Source: Guillardia theta CCMP2712
Lineage: Eukaryota; Cryptophyceae; Pyrenomonadales; Geminigeraceae
Assembly (NCBI RefSeq): GCF_000315625.1
Contig: NW_005434606.1
Location: forward strand, 184,997 to 248,996
Length of the DNA stretch: 64,000 nt
Reading direction: 5' to 3'
Position numbers and translations under genes: made by a program. Under the pieces are notes generated by a model. It ran no database searches and was not told where the DNA came from. It saw only the letters and a list, made by a program, of their open reading frames with translations. Positions 11,001-22,050 of the stretch are shown here, piece after piece. The stretch's first letter is position 1. Each line of letters starts with the position of its first letter.

Positions 11001-14000
11001 AGGACGCAGAGAAGAAACTTAACCAGAACTTGGACCATTGGAAATGATTCTGAATCCGCTCCATCCCAAACAGTTTGCCGATGCGACGATACTCGTTTGC
11101 TCTGTCAGAAGGTGAGAGAGGATTGAGGAACGAGGGACGGAAGGGGACGAAGGGAGATGAGCGAAGAGAGGGAGGGTAAGAGAGAGCGCGAGGGTAAGGA
11201 GAGAGGGAGCGGGGGTATGGAGAGAGGGAGAGCGAGGGTAAGGAGAGAGGGAGTGAGGGTAAGGAAGGGGAGAGGGAGAAGGAGAACAGATAACAGCGGC
11301 TAAGAAGGGAGAAACGAGGTAGGGTCTTGAACCTTTTCTCTAGAACTTCCTCCATTCCATCTTCGGCTGAAATGCAGAGACAGCGAGCAAATGCGAGCAT
11401 GAAGTCCTTGCAGCTGAGGGGTACCTGGACACTTGTCAGAGGGTTAGGTGGCTTGGCCCAAGGCATTTCAACTTCGTCGTCCTCCGCCACTTCCTGCAAC
11501 GGATCTTCAGGCTCGAGCAGCGCAGAACGCGAGAAAGTCGTCATGGAATACGGAAAGACAGAGAGAAAAGGATCAACGTCGAATATGACAACTAGAGACT
11601 CGGGCTTACCTGCATGGCCTCGATCAACTTGTTGATGAAGTCGGTGCCACTGAGCGAGAGGGTCAGCAGATCGAAGAGGTCAAGACCCTCATGTCTCTTT
11701 GCTTCTCCACCTGTCATCAGACGCCCAAGACGCGATGTCTCTCAAGTCCGTAAGGGTGATAGCCTTGCATTTCACACTTCAGCCTCACTTAGAGAATCTC
11801 ACAGGAGGGCACCTTGTCCCCGTCTGCATCAATCAGGCAGAAAGCGTCATGAACCGCGCGGATCTGATCGGAGGTTGTGGTGCAGGCAGCATTGGGTGTG
11901 TCGCAAACGGGACACGTGAAAGCGTAGAGTAGAGTTTGACGCTCGAAGTCATCGAACTCAAGGTCCTTGAAAGACGTGTCAGCTCATCGCATCGCAGACA
12001 GGAGCATCGTCTTCAGGTTCGGATGTTTGACAAGCATCACCAGAGCTCGCAGAAGTGAGTCAAGCTGCTCGAACGCAGAGTCGTTCTGCTTGTGCTGGAA
12101 GGGCCGGATGCCTGCAAGAGAGGAGGATGAGAAGGGAGGGGGAGAGGGGGGAGGGGGGGAAGGGCTGCAAAGATACATGGGATGATAGTGAGGACAGGAA
12201 GGAGTAGAGAGACGAGAAGCCGATGGCTACGGCGTGAAACCAGGGCAGAGGTAGGCGATTGCGAGAGCAAGAGAGCAAGGAGTATCGCGAGGTGAGAGAC
12301 AGGGGAGAGAGCGATGAAGGAGACAGGCACCTGAGTCCATCATGGGGACGAGGGTTGGGGTCGGAGGCTGGAGGGAGCCCTGGGCACTTGTTGAGCGTTG
12401 AGGAGGGAGGCAAGGAGGAGCTCACGGTGCGAAAGGAAGCCTGCGAGTGCGAGAAGGTGCGATTGAACATCATGTTTGGGTCGTCGCCTGACATTGTGGG
12501 AGATGGTGACGGTCTGATGAAGCCGTTGGCATACCCCAGCTGGTTCACAGGGTCGCTCGACCTTCGCTCCCAACCTCCTGGGGTCGTCAGGCTGACAGGA
12601 TGGCCAGGGGCAGCTTAGAAAACCTTCTGAGCCAAACGATTGCATCGATCGGTACATCCCAGCTGACTCGTATGCCGCGTACTCCCGCAGCCCGTGTGGT
12701 CTCTTGAGGTCCTCCTCCCCGTAGGGATCCCGAGGAGAGTTCTGCCGGGGACAACAAGTCATTTTGATTGCAGACCCTCTGAAGCAAAACCTCGTCCGAG
12801 TAAGCACGCCGAAAGCAATCTCTGACATACTCCGGGCTGAACTTTTGGTTTCCCCCGAACGATCCTGATCCTTGAGTCAGCCGGGGGTGATGAAAGTTGA
12901 ATAGACCACCAGCTTGAGGAGAACGATGATCGTACCCCATGTACTCCGGACACCCTCGGTCGACTCCTTCCTCGCCGTCATCGTACACCCAGTCGTCCTC
13001 CATGTGGCGGTTGGGGATACTGCACCATCACGGGTCAGCCATGAACACGTCAAGCTTGCTTGAATCACTTGGACACATCCTCCTCGTTATATGACACACT
13101 GTGACACAGCACAGTTACAACACAAATCTTGTCGAGAGACGATCCTTTACCTCTCTTGCCATGCATTCTGCCACTGCACCGGGTCATATGAGTAGGTGTT
13201 ACTGGGTGTCTCCTCCGCTAGAGCTCGTGCGTCGTGATGGTTCTCTTCAAACTCATCATCCGAGTGCCCAGTGCCTGAAGGTTTACAGCTCACATCGTAT
13301 CGCAGAGCAAAAGACAAGCCCTCCACCATTCTCTCGTACGGCACTCTGCCTCAACTCTCGTCTCGGTGACTTCAGCGATCTGTTCCAGTCCAACTCTGAT
13401 TCCGGGACAGTCTCGTTCGATTCTGCACGCACCAACCATGAGCCATGAGCACCACGAAACAAAGAGCTCGACAAGTGGGTGAGTCCAAGGAGAGGCAAGA
13501 GGGAGCAGGAGGTTGGAAAGGGAGCAAGAGGTAAGAGCAGCATGAGGGAGCAGGAGATTTGAGAGGGTGCAGGAAGAGGGAGCAGATGGTTGGAGAGGGC
13601 GAGGAGGTCGGGAGGTGGAAGAAGTGGGGAGAACCGGATGGCTTGCGATCACTTGGGAGGTCAGCTCGTGAGTCAGAGGGAACATCCGCAGGCTCTTCCA
13701 CATCTCGCCCATTGGGCATGTGAGTCCTTGGCTCCTCTCCCCTCCTTGGCTCCTCTCCCCTCCTTGGCTCCTCTCCCCTCCTCGTCCCGTCCGCATCCTT
13801 CACGGCCTCTCGGATAGTCCCGAGATCTTGGAAGCCAGAGCTTCCTCGGGATCTAGCGAGCCGGTGAGAACCTTCTATAAGCAGCTCATTGTGACCTTTG
13901 CCGGGAGAGGAAGCGAGTAGGAGCCGGTGCGGGCTGCCCTTCCTCCTGCTGGGCGTCTTCAGCCTGCACATTCGGTTTCTGCGGGCAAGGTCAATATTTG

Positions 14001-14348
14001 GGGATAGGCAGAGCAAACAAGTCAAGGTCGCACGTTTGTCAGCCCATCGTCGCCATCAGCTTTCGAGGTAGAATATATCCCAATCTAGAAGGCTCAAAGT
14101 CAGAGTACAAGGCTGAACAGCTTCAGAGGACTGACCGGGGTTGAATCCGTCAGTGCTCTCGACTTGAACTGTTCTGAGAGCATCTGGTTCAACGATTGGA
14201 TTTGTGAGCCTGTCTTCTCCACGAGAGCTCCTCGAGGATCAGGTGGTGCACTCATCTCTATCTCCTGCTCGTTTCTGGCCTCGTCATCAGGTCCTCGATC
14301 ATGGAGCTCTTGTGCCTCAGCATCAAGCATAGTGTCGGCTTCGTCCAT
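8098..14348 (-). CDS. Multipass membrane protein with EF-hand and long disordered termini
   Basis: A chain of at least 15 exons reads leftwards from an ATG at 14348 (MDEADTMLDAEAQELHD) to a stop at 8098. The N-terminal third is polar and probably disordered. At 11970-11720 a CPVCDTPNAAC segment is followed by an EF-hand loop split by an intron: DADGDK in one exon and AITLTD in the next. Seven hydrophobic segments follow: FWLSFFSASFAFIAFPL (about 11010), WVPCIFSLVIYIMF and SPIGNYIIIGMYIATI (10555-10420), WFSAVVSGMAGIFHAIIPVL (10165-10090), FLVSVPSMAISGYLTYRLLY (9760-9700), and SYLLVSVLVYASYIFLYFGG plus VFVFSILLLAIVNL (9150-8990). The C-terminal tail (8930-8098) is Pro/Gln/Met-rich and charged. 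The architecture suggests a Ca2+-responsive channel or transporter, but no family signature was recognised. Exon joins in the N-terminal part are uncertain, and a two-gene split is not excluded. Confidence 0.65.
10018..10074. repeat. GAG/CTC trinucleotide run
   Basis: An almost pure run of GAG triplets (plus strand), seen as CTC triplets in the sense of the minus-strand membrane-protein gene. It falls at or next to an exon end after the fourth membrane segment (VLHRIFMYSL), most likely in the intron. Confidence 0.8.
13723..13776. repeat. Three tandem copies of an 18-bp unit
   Basis: The unit CCTTGGCTCCTCTCCCCT is repeated three times with no mismatches seen. It lies in a presumed intron of the minus-strand membrane-protein gene. 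Confidence 0.85.
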
Positions 14349-14479
14349 AGCTGTCAAAGAACTGCGCGTCCCAGGTTTGAATGCCCCTATCGCCTACTCG
14401 CTTTGCGAAAGCGTCATCTGTATCGAGCCAACGACTCTAGTTGATGATCTCTTCGGCTCCTGATTCATTATGGTCAAAC

Positions 14480-15320
14480 AGCACAGATTCGTTCAAGGAA
14501 GCAAACAGAGCTCTCCAAGATAATCTACAACCCAAACAATAGTTATACAATTGCATACATCAACTACAATCTCTCTGAAAGAAACTGTACTCATCTACAT
14601 TGTCACAATATCTTGACGTAGATTCTGAGAGGACAGGAGTTTATATCTTGTTTCTGTTTATGTCGTACACAGTGGCTTTTGTCTTTTTTTCATTCACCGT
14701 CCTCAACCTTTACCTTTACCTTTACCTGGGCATGCAGCAGTCTACTTTCACTTCATCAATGCTTCATCCTTCATATGATATCTATCTCCCTCTCCCTCCT
14801 CTCCCTCCTCTCCCTCCTCTCCCTCCTCTCCTCCTTCCACATTCCTGCCGCCCTGAAATCAGCAACCATCAATTCCCTCGCTAGTTGTACGGAACACCAC
14901 CCCTCCTTAACAACAACACCTTACCGCCTCCTACCAAGTACCCTGTCATTAGATCTTGAATGACCGGGTGGACTGACATTTTCCTTCTGCACCCCCTTTG
15001 TCATATCGATCTACTACCCCCCAACTTATGCGGAATTAGGATCCGCTAGGTGGTAGGGGTAGTGCAGGTTTACTCATTCCCCGGGCCCGGGCCCGAGACA
15101 GCCGGGATAAGTCCGGGGAACTAGTGAAGTTCATTGTTGATGGTACTGAGGCGGGCTACTCCGGGTTGTCCTAGTACAGACGATGCCTCGCCTCTGGTCA
15201 GGTACCACCCCTACCCTTTTATTCAGTACTTTTTTCTATGAGACGACCCCACTGTTTCGATGATAGTTCCCTACCCTACCCCGCTTCAATTCTCCGACTC
15301 TTGAGGAGTCCCTCACAGTC
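14480..15320. other. Intergenic, divergent upstream regions
   Basis: This gap separates two divergently transcribed genes. It holds a short hexamer run (TTTACC repeated about three to four times, near 14707-14728), repeated CTCCCTCCT units (14787-14831) and GGTAGGGGTAG / CCCTACCCTACCCC motifs at 15050 and 15271-15284. No gene is supported. Confidence 0.5.
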
Positions 15321-15322
15321 GC

Positions 15323-16808
15323 ATGGCCCAAAACAGCGATACCGCCCCTCCCCTTGAAACCTCCGCCATGCAGTCTTCACCTCCTCCCACCGACCCAGCC
15401 ATGGCAATGGATCCTGGGCCTTTGTCAGAGGCTGCTGAACCGGCTCCTCCTCCTCCTCCTTCGGATCCATCAGGCCCTGCTGCTCCAGCTATGCCCTCTG
15501 AACAGTCCGGACAAACTGAGTTAGTTGCGAAGAACCTCCTCCCCCTACCCGACTTTCAGGATGTTCCAACTTCTTCACCAACATCCGACTCTCCTCCTGT
15601 GCCTGTGGAGTCTGAGTCTCTTCCAGAAGACAAGGAAGCTCCCATTGAAACGCAGGAACCCGTGACAGCAGCTGTTGCTCCTACGTCCTTGAACAGCTCC
15701 GAATCAGGTCACGACAACAAGCCCAAAGTCCCTCCTCTTCCTCTGCATGCTCCAACTCGAAGTGCAACCTCCCATCATCCTTTCCAGAACCTGGTCCCCA
15801 GCCCACCTCCTGTTCCTTCAGATTTGGGTACTGGTACCCTTTCGCAAGCTAGTGTACATTCTAGTACACTGCTGCAACCAGTAGCAGGCACGGCGAGCAC
15901 GCTGAATCCCGAATCCGCACTTTCTCAGTATCTCCCTTCCGGCAATCTGGAACCAGGGCAGGATGCAAGCTCGAGCAAGGAGACTCGTCCTTTATTCTCA
16001 ATGTTTCTGGAGGACTCAAGATCTGCTGAGAGGTTCTCATTGACTTGTTCACTGCCCTGCTTGACATCAATGGCGGCACTTGTGCAGATCTCAAGGAATT
16101 CCTCAGCTATACCAGCCAAAGGCTGCTCAGAATGCTGCGTATACTCAATCAACACGACTGTTAGTTACTTGTCACGCTGAATCGTTGTACCTGAAAAATA
16201 CTACAGGTGTCAGGCCAACTTTGACTACAAAGGGAACAGGAAATGCCTGCAATGGCAAGGACCAAACGATGGAGAAGCTTTGCTCCGAACCGTGAGCGAA
16301 TGTAAAGAGCTCCTGCTATCGTAACACGTCGCAGGTTGCTCGTGCATACGGGGTCGGTTTGCGGTCCCCATCCAACCCCCACGGGAAGCTGATTTACTTG
16401 ACCTCCAGAGACACTCATGAGGTGAAAAGATCGAGCGTTTTGTGTGCGGTTCTTGTTTGCTGTTCTCATCAAGTATGCAGATCATCGACGTTGATACCAC
16501 GTTTGTACATGACAACAGTGATTTGATCGTGCACATTGAGCCTGAGGAAAGCGAGAATGGTTTCTGCGGAGTTGTAAGCCTGCATGTGTTCCTTCTTGTA
16601 TATTTTCTAAGAAAAGTGTTTCGTTTGCAGGGCAATGACGGTGGTCCCTTCAATGTGGTGATGACTCATCATCCGACTTCACCCCGCTGCCCCTTCCTGA
16701 CTGCTGCCTCAGGTCCCTTGTATCGTTCGATTGTTCACTTGCGAGTATGCCGCTCCTTCGAGGCGCATCCTCGCGCAGAAGAACTCAGATGAATCGTTTG
16801 TGATGTGA
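15323..16808 (+). CDS. Pro-rich N-terminus protein with small C-terminal domain
   Basis: The start is ATG at 15323. The first 220 or so residues are Pro/Ser-rich and low in structure. An amphipathic helical exon (EVLIDLFTALLDINGGTCAD and LKEFLSYTSQRLLRMLRIL) follows, read after an acceptor near 16031. Later exons are separated by short introns: CQANFDYKGNRKCLQWQGPN (16207-16294), VARAYGVGLRSPSNPHGK (16335-16420), IIDVDTTFVHDNSDLIVHIE (16480-16575), GNDGGPFNV, and a last exon beginning VPCIVRLFTCEYAAP that stops at 16806-16808. These exons join in phase, which supports the model. The exact donor of the long first exon is not fixed. The family is not recognised; a disordered scaffold plus a compact regulatory domain is the visible architecture. 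Confidence 0.6.
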
Positions 16809-17140
16809 GCCCTGCGGTCAATGGGCTTGGCTTTGTAAGTGGACGAAACTCAGTTAGCCGTCAACGAAGCTCTACAGAATCAGGAGCTTGCGATTGATAC
16901 ACCACAAGTTGTGCAAAATTTGGCCGGTTGCATATTCAAGCAACTGTCTACTCCCGTCGCGGAATACTATTCGCAACAACCATTTTTTTCTTTTCGTTTA
17001 TACTAGACTACACTTGTATTTTCGCACTCGCTCCACTTTCGGAGGTTTTCAATTGTTGTCCCTGAAAGCAAGATAAGTCGCGGATGAGAGTTCAAAATTG
17101 ACACAATAGCATGAAACCATCTCTCGAGGTGACATAAACC

Positions 17141-17769
17141 TTACTTGGAATTCTCATCGAGACCTCGCAGTTTGTCGCTCTCCATCCTCATCACGTGATC
17201 GAGCTCTTGGATGAGCTGTTGTGGCAAACAACGGTCGCAATCAGTCCGCATGATCAAGCACAATCAAACAAACTACCGCGCAGGATTGGCAGCAGCAGTG
17301 AACTGCTACATCCTGACAAGAGTTCAGCTGCATGCCGTATCTGCAAATTTTCACATCATCGACTGGAATGTAGATCCACAACCCACCTGACTCGTAACTT
17401 CGATCGCTGAGAAACCCCTAGTGCGCATGATGCTAAAGTACAGCACGCTGCTAAGAAACATACTGATTCTAAACAAAGATTTTTTTTTTGTTGGTATGCA
17501 TTGACTGTCTTGGAATAGACATACGCGTTCACACAACAACAACAACCAAGTTGTAACGCCATGTAATGTGGGTAACGTTGGAATCCAGAAAACAATCCAG
17601 ATGACCAACTAGAGCCTTGCTGCTCTTCTGTTGTCGGGCTGCTTTCACTGGGTCTCTGCGTGTTTGTGAGGGACGTGGATTCATCTTTAGGGTCGTGGAC
17701 TGAGCCTTCGAAGTTGTCGAACTTAGTCGAGTCGAATGTAGACAGCTCGTTGTGTATTGGTGCTTCCAT
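17141..17769 (-). CDS. PLAC8-family Cys-rich membrane protein
   Basis: Three exons (17769-17387, 17340-17277 and 17215-17141) join in phase to give about 173 residues. The signature of the PLAC8 (fruit-weight/cadmium-resistance) family is clear: WSSGLFSGF, then LGCCCCVNAYVYSK, then a hydrophobic stretch, a basic turn RSKLRVRYGMQLNSCQDVAV, and HCCCQSCALIQELDHV. In this family the final motif is CxxCALxQE with a preceding Asp. Plant relatives act in plasma-membrane metal export, organ-size control or Ca2+ entry. The sequence alone cannot say which applies. The N-terminal 60 residues are acidic and polar. It ends about 330 bp from the stop of the plus-strand gene at 15323-16808, in convergent orientation. 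Confidence 0.88.
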
Positions 17770-17799
17770 CTCCGAACAGAGTATCTTCTATCCTCGGGC

Positions 17800-18391
17800 A
17801 ATCTCCATCGGCCTACGAGATAGACATGTGTCAGACCAAACCGCTCAAACAGTCAAGAGAGTTTATGTGTTGCTATCGGTTACTTGTCCTCGAGCCCCTA
17901 GTGACCTGCTCGCCTGACCACAATGAACTTGCTCAACGTCAACTGCCCTCGGTATGATTCTCTTCTCATTGTGGCTCTCATTCTCGCGTGCCATCATCCT
18001 TCTCGCCCCCGTCCCCGTCCCCACTCGCCCTAACGTTACCCACCCTCGTCAGTTGTCTCCCGCATACCACATGTAGCTAGTAAAGACACGAGTGGCATAG
18101 CAGACTATGAACAACTGACACGTCACGTCCTCTTACATGACCTGGCAGACTATGAACAACTGACACGTCACGTCCTCTTACATGACCTTGAGCATTCCGT
18201 CACTCCATCGCCTCGTATGCACACCGCTTCCCTCAACGTCAATTGACCAAATTTTCAGCCAACCCCACCCCACCCCACCTCACCGTTGGAGTAAGTTACT
18301 TGTAGTGAAAACTTTTGCAGGGAGGTGGTAGGGTAGTCAACAGGGGTGCACATTACTACCCTACCCCTTCAAATGAATTAAATATGGCATA
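17800..18391. other. Intergenic with tandem ACGT-core repeat
   Basis: Apart from the 45-bp duplication given separately, this gap holds repeated CCCGTCCCCGTCCCC and CCCCACCCCACCCC tracts, and a GGTAGGGTAG ... CTACCCTACCCC pair near 18328-18367. No gene is supported. Confidence 0.5.
18101..18190. repeat. Perfect 45-bp direct duplication
   Basis: CAGACTATGAACAACTGACA followed by CGTCACGTCCTCTTACATGA and CCTGG occurs at 18101 and again at 18146. Each copy carries ACACGTCACGTC, which has two ACGT cores like bZIP binding sites. It lies upstream of the minus-strand PLAC8 gene start and of the next plus-strand gene. Confidence 0.85.
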
Positions 18392-18905
18392 AATGGACGG
18401 GTGTATGAACAGCCCTTCACCCTGCGTCTCCCGGGCCTTGCCAACGAATGGCGAGAGATGTTGGACGGAATGGAGGAGAACCGGGGGGGTGGAGGAGGCG
18501 ACAATGCGAGGGGAGGCAAGGGGCAGGTAGCTTCACGACAGGTTGTTAGCATGCCTGCATCTGAAAATCGCCGAGATGAACATGGCTTGATGCCGTTTGC
18601 TGCATTCTTATGCAGAGCGTGCAAAAATCGTACGAATTCCTCTGGAGCTCACAGGAGCGAAGTTGAAGTTGAAGACTTTGATTTCGCTCGTGACATATAT
18701 CCTTCACTTGGATACCTTCCGTCATTAGAACGTTCTGCTGGTAGTTGAAATGTTTTGTGATGAGCAATGTGAAAGAATGGAAGTGAAGACCTTCATGCGG
18801 ATTCGAACGCAGCTGTATAGTGGCAAAACAATCCAAGAAGTTAGGTTATATCGTGGTCAAGGTGACGCAGATCAACGATGTTATGGATGTGAAAATGGTC
18901 CTTAA
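18392..18905 (+). CDS. Possible small gene, model weak
   Basis: A plus-strand ATG at 18392 opens a Cys-containing N-terminus (MDGCMNSPSPCVSRALPTNG). A donor at about 18527 and a good acceptor (TTCTTATGCAG) at about 18616 lead into EVEVEDFDFARDIYPSLGY. A further 43-nt intron would join VKTFMRIRTQLYSGKTIQEV and a stop near 18905. Another frame over 18845-18970 (VKVTQINDVMDVKMVLKIEL) also looks coding, so the true gene may continue into the next one. Nothing was recognised. This is reported because several frames show coding-like composition, not because the model is firm. Confidence 0.3.
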
Positions 18906-19021
18906 GATAGAGCTTCGTGATGAACAAGAAATTTTCGCGCGAGCCGAAATGAAGCGGGCCCTGACCATTTGAACGCAGGAGCTCTTTCAGCCGTGTGAAA
19001 TTCTACTTAAGTCAAGAGAAG

Positions 19022-19683
19022 ATGTCAGGAACAGTCTCTAACAATGAAGAGGTCTGATAGAATGAGAAACTCCAAGAGCAAATCCTCTGAACTTCTCTTT
19101 AATAGCCAGAATTCAAACCTTTCGGACTGCCAAAATTGTCCGAGTTCCCATGTAAGTGAAAACTGTTTCGAAGGACGAAGAAGGATTTACCATCGTTGGC
19201 AGCTGAAGCAAATGAGCGAGATGAGCACGTTGAAGAAGTTCTGAGGGTAATACCGCTGTGTATCTTCACTCGTAGAGGCTCACCGACCACGATAAGACTG
19301 TCAATACAGTGTTCAAGGCCTTCGCCGATTGGTAGGAGGCGAGGTGCATGCTTTCAGTGGGACTGAAGAGCTTCATGCTGCAGCGATCATGCTCTCTTCT
19401 CTAAGTTCGTGGACGACGAGTGTAGGTTCGTGCGGACCGGGGTTGCAGGTAGACTCCCTCCTAGAACACAATCGAAATGTTCACATGCCACGTGGCCGCA
19501 GAGACGGGGGAGCCGGATGTGACTGCGTTTCCCAAGGTTGCGCTCGTGATCGTCCTCTGTCTCTATGACTTATCATAGGCCTACTTCGTCAACACGCTTC
19601 AGAAGACGAAACCCGGAGTCCTGAGCGAAGAGCTCGAGCAGCCGTTCGTGCAGGTGACCCTGCAGGAGGAAAACTACCGCTGA
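19022..19683 (+). CDS. Small hypothetical protein, gene with very short introns
   Basis: Starting at ATG 19022 (MSGTVSNNEE), seven exons can be joined in phase to a stop at 19681-19683. The pieces are PEFKPFGLPKLSEFP, EANERDEHVEEVLR, RLTDHDKTVNTVFKAFAD, DHALFSKFVDDECRF, TIEMFTCHVAAETGEPDVTA and an end of AYFVNTLQKTKPGVLSEELE then QPFVQVTLQEENYR. Introns of about 54, 51, 29, 52, 35 and 42 nt are implied. The exons have strong GC at third positions, while the introns break the frame. The product would be about 132 residues, acidic and helical, with no signal peptide. No family was recognised. The coding blocks are well supported; the 29- and 35-nt introns are the weak points. Confidence 0.5.
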
Positions 19684-19699
19684 CTGCTGCCAACAAGAT

Positions 19700-20240
19700 G
19701 CGAGATAACTTGCTGGCGCATGTGTGGTGCCGGTACACACTTGCAGTGGCTGGAACTGTCAAGTACAAAGGTATGAAATATTGTTTCAAAGGGAGCAAAG
19801 GTACAGCCAGCTGGCAGCTCCCTTGACCTTCACGTAGGAGTCAAGTCGATCCAACTCCGAAACACTTCTTTGGGTTGGAGAGTACGACAAAATGTGCTGA
19901 ATTATGACGTCACCTGACATGCGACTACTGCAGATCGTCAGCGTTTGTGATACCATTGATTCGTAAGGGAGTGAAAGAAGAGCGGAGCTGCTTCCCCCCA
20001 GTAATGAATGCAAATAGTCATGATGTATTTTAGAACAACGCTCTAGAGCTTGATTCATGCATTGATGTATCAATGAAGACAAGTGATATCAGTTTGGGAG
20101 TCAAATTCACATTCGAAGCTGCAAATAGAGAAATTGAATCCAATTTCTTGAAACACAGAATCAACTTATCAACGCGCTGACATCTCAGTGAATCGAAAGC
20201 GAGCGTCAAGCTACAATAAATCGATGTAGGGAGCCTTCGC
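19700..20240. other. Intergenic, one unsupported minus-strand frame
   Basis: A 98-codon minus-strand frame (19786-20082) reads reasonably (HSLLGGSSSALLSLPYESMV) but starts from TTG, ends without context and has no recognisable domain. The plus strand downstream of the 19683 stop stays open for another 100 nt. Nothing firm can be called. Confidence 0.4.
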
Positions 20241-20241
20241 T

Positions 20242-20908
20242 TTAGGCTTCACCAGCGGCGAACTCCTTCAAGAGCTTGTTCTCCTGCTTCGCCTCGAGAA
20301 TCGCCTCCTCAACCTTCACGAAGCAAAGTAAGACAATGAGGGCACCGGCGCATCAAAGTTCTACCTCAGTGATGGCCTTCTCTGTCTCCTCGGCCTCAGC
20401 GACCTCCTCGAACGCAGGGACGTAGTAATCCTCGCCAAGCACTTCCTTGAGGACTTCCTCTCCCTCGGTATCCTTCACGCCGTCGAAGGACTGCATCGAC
20501 AGAAATGAGTGAACATTTCAGAATCACAGGCCGGTATTACTCCAAATGCAACAGCGTCCATGTTGGCAGCCTGATCCTCCTCGCCAGAGCCGAGCCCGTA
20601 AAGCATCTTTCCGGGGAAGACTGCAATGCGCCTGTTGAGGAAGGTGCCAGGAGCAACCGAGAAGTAAGTCGGCTGGAAGAGCTCATTGCGATTGCCTAAG
20701 ATCAAAAGGTAAGTTGGCTTAGAACGAGTGCTGGCGAAACTGTTGTACCTCGAAGGTTCGATGAAGCAATCAGAAGAACACAAAAAGTAAGAGCTGTGCA
20801 GGCAATGCCGGCAACATAAAGGAGCTGAACATTTGATGTCAGCCAAAGTGTCAAAGTAAGAGGTGAAGCACTTGGCAGGACACTAGTGTACTTTCTTATT
20901 GGTTCCAT
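20242..20908 (-). CDS. Small single-TM protein with acidic C-terminal helix
   Basis: Four exons are read leftwards from ATG 20908. Exon 1 (53 codons) holds a hydrophobic segment, LLYVAGIACTALTFCVLLIA. Exon 2 begins at about 20701 with NRNELFQPTYFSVAPGTFLN and includes RRIAVFPGKMLYGLGSGEED. Exon 3 starts near 20490 with SFDGVKDTEGEEVLKEVLGE, and the last exon is VEEAILEAKQENKLLKEFAA followed by GEA and a stop at 20242-20244. Introns are about 50 nt with clean GT-AG ends. The single TM near the N-terminus and conserved-looking loop suggest an organelle or ER membrane protein, and an accessory subunit is possible. No family was recognised. Confidence 0.65.
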
Positions 20909-20919
20909 TACAGCTTCTC

Positions 20920-22050
20920 AACTAGCTCATGCAATTGTTTGCTGATGAAACTCGAACTTTGCTTTGTGCTCCGTAGGGGATCTGTTGTAACTACTGCACT
21001 AGAATTTCAAAGTGAATACATCCACCTGCCAGCAGACTTTGCTCACTCAACATCTATGTGTATCGCTCAGGTCCTACTCTTCTTATTCATGCTTCCGCAT
21101 TCAATATTCAATTTTCAGCTTGCCAGAATCGCGTGCCCAAAAAGAAAGTTTGATACAGAACCTCTATCGCGAGCCTTCTCTCAAACAATTGCTTCTTGTT
21201 CATGCTTTGCCAAGCTTCGAGTTTTTCTAAACATAGTCTGTTGATAAAACTTGCAACTGTCTAGGTGAAGAATACCACGTATTGAACTTTCTTACAACGG
21301 TTCAACATTCTTTGTTTAATTCTGTTGGAATCGCATGAAAGCAACCTCCCCAAAAGTTTCATCATCAAGGGGTTCCTGAACCTATTTGTAAATGCAAGCT
21401 TCGTTCTACTTCATTTATTGCTCACATGAAGCATCACCACTTCCGCTGGGATCCTCATAATCACCAAAACACTGAAGATCATCACACACATTGCGAGCAT
21501 CATCATGGGTGTCATCAACGTCTCCAAGAGATGATGATCGACAATTTCATCAATCTTCAACGGACTTTGTCACGATCATCAACCACAGCAACATCATTTC
21601 TCACAACCCTCAGCCCTCCCCCTCACCCTCCCCCTCACAGTCCTCATCTCCTTCCTCACCCTCATCCTCATCGTTGTCAGTGTCTCTCAACCATTCGTCA
21701 TCAGGTTCATCACTCTGCTTTCGCGCCTCACCTGTCTCTGCAGATTGCTGCGGGAACCGTGAGCCGCCATGAGACCTCAGCTACTACAGGTTGGAGTTGC
21801 CAGATTGGACTTTACGAAATGTCTAGTTGGCGTGAAAATGACGGTCAATTTCCGGTAAAAGCAAGCCAACTACTATGTGCCAACCACAATCATATAATAT
21901 AATATAACTGGCGTTTTATATTGTTTGATACAATGAAATATTTTCTGTAATTTCAACTCTAGGGAATTTTTTTCAATATTTTTCAATGATTATATGACAA
22001 AATTTTCGCCAACCTAGGATGCTTCTTTGAGCATTTTCTTTTTTGGCAAG
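20920..22050. other. Intergenic, His/Pro-coding simple sequence
   Basis: 21420-21700 is CAT/CAC- and CCTCA-rich simple sequence that opens long His-rich frames on the plus strand. The minus strand over 21613-21770 reads as an acidic tail (DEPDDEWLRDTDNDEDEGEE) after a possible acceptor, which could be the last exon of an unmodelled gene. 21890-22010 is AT-rich. No gene is annotated. Confidence 0.4.

Noticed and set aside
14700-14730. TTTACC repeats as an interstitial telomere
   Set aside because: Only three to four copies and no match to a telomere repeat I can confirm for this organism.
15861-16155. Minus-strand frames inside the Pro-rich gene
   Set aside because: They read plausibly, but the plus strand offers an ATG, a long frame and a set of in-phase downstream exons.
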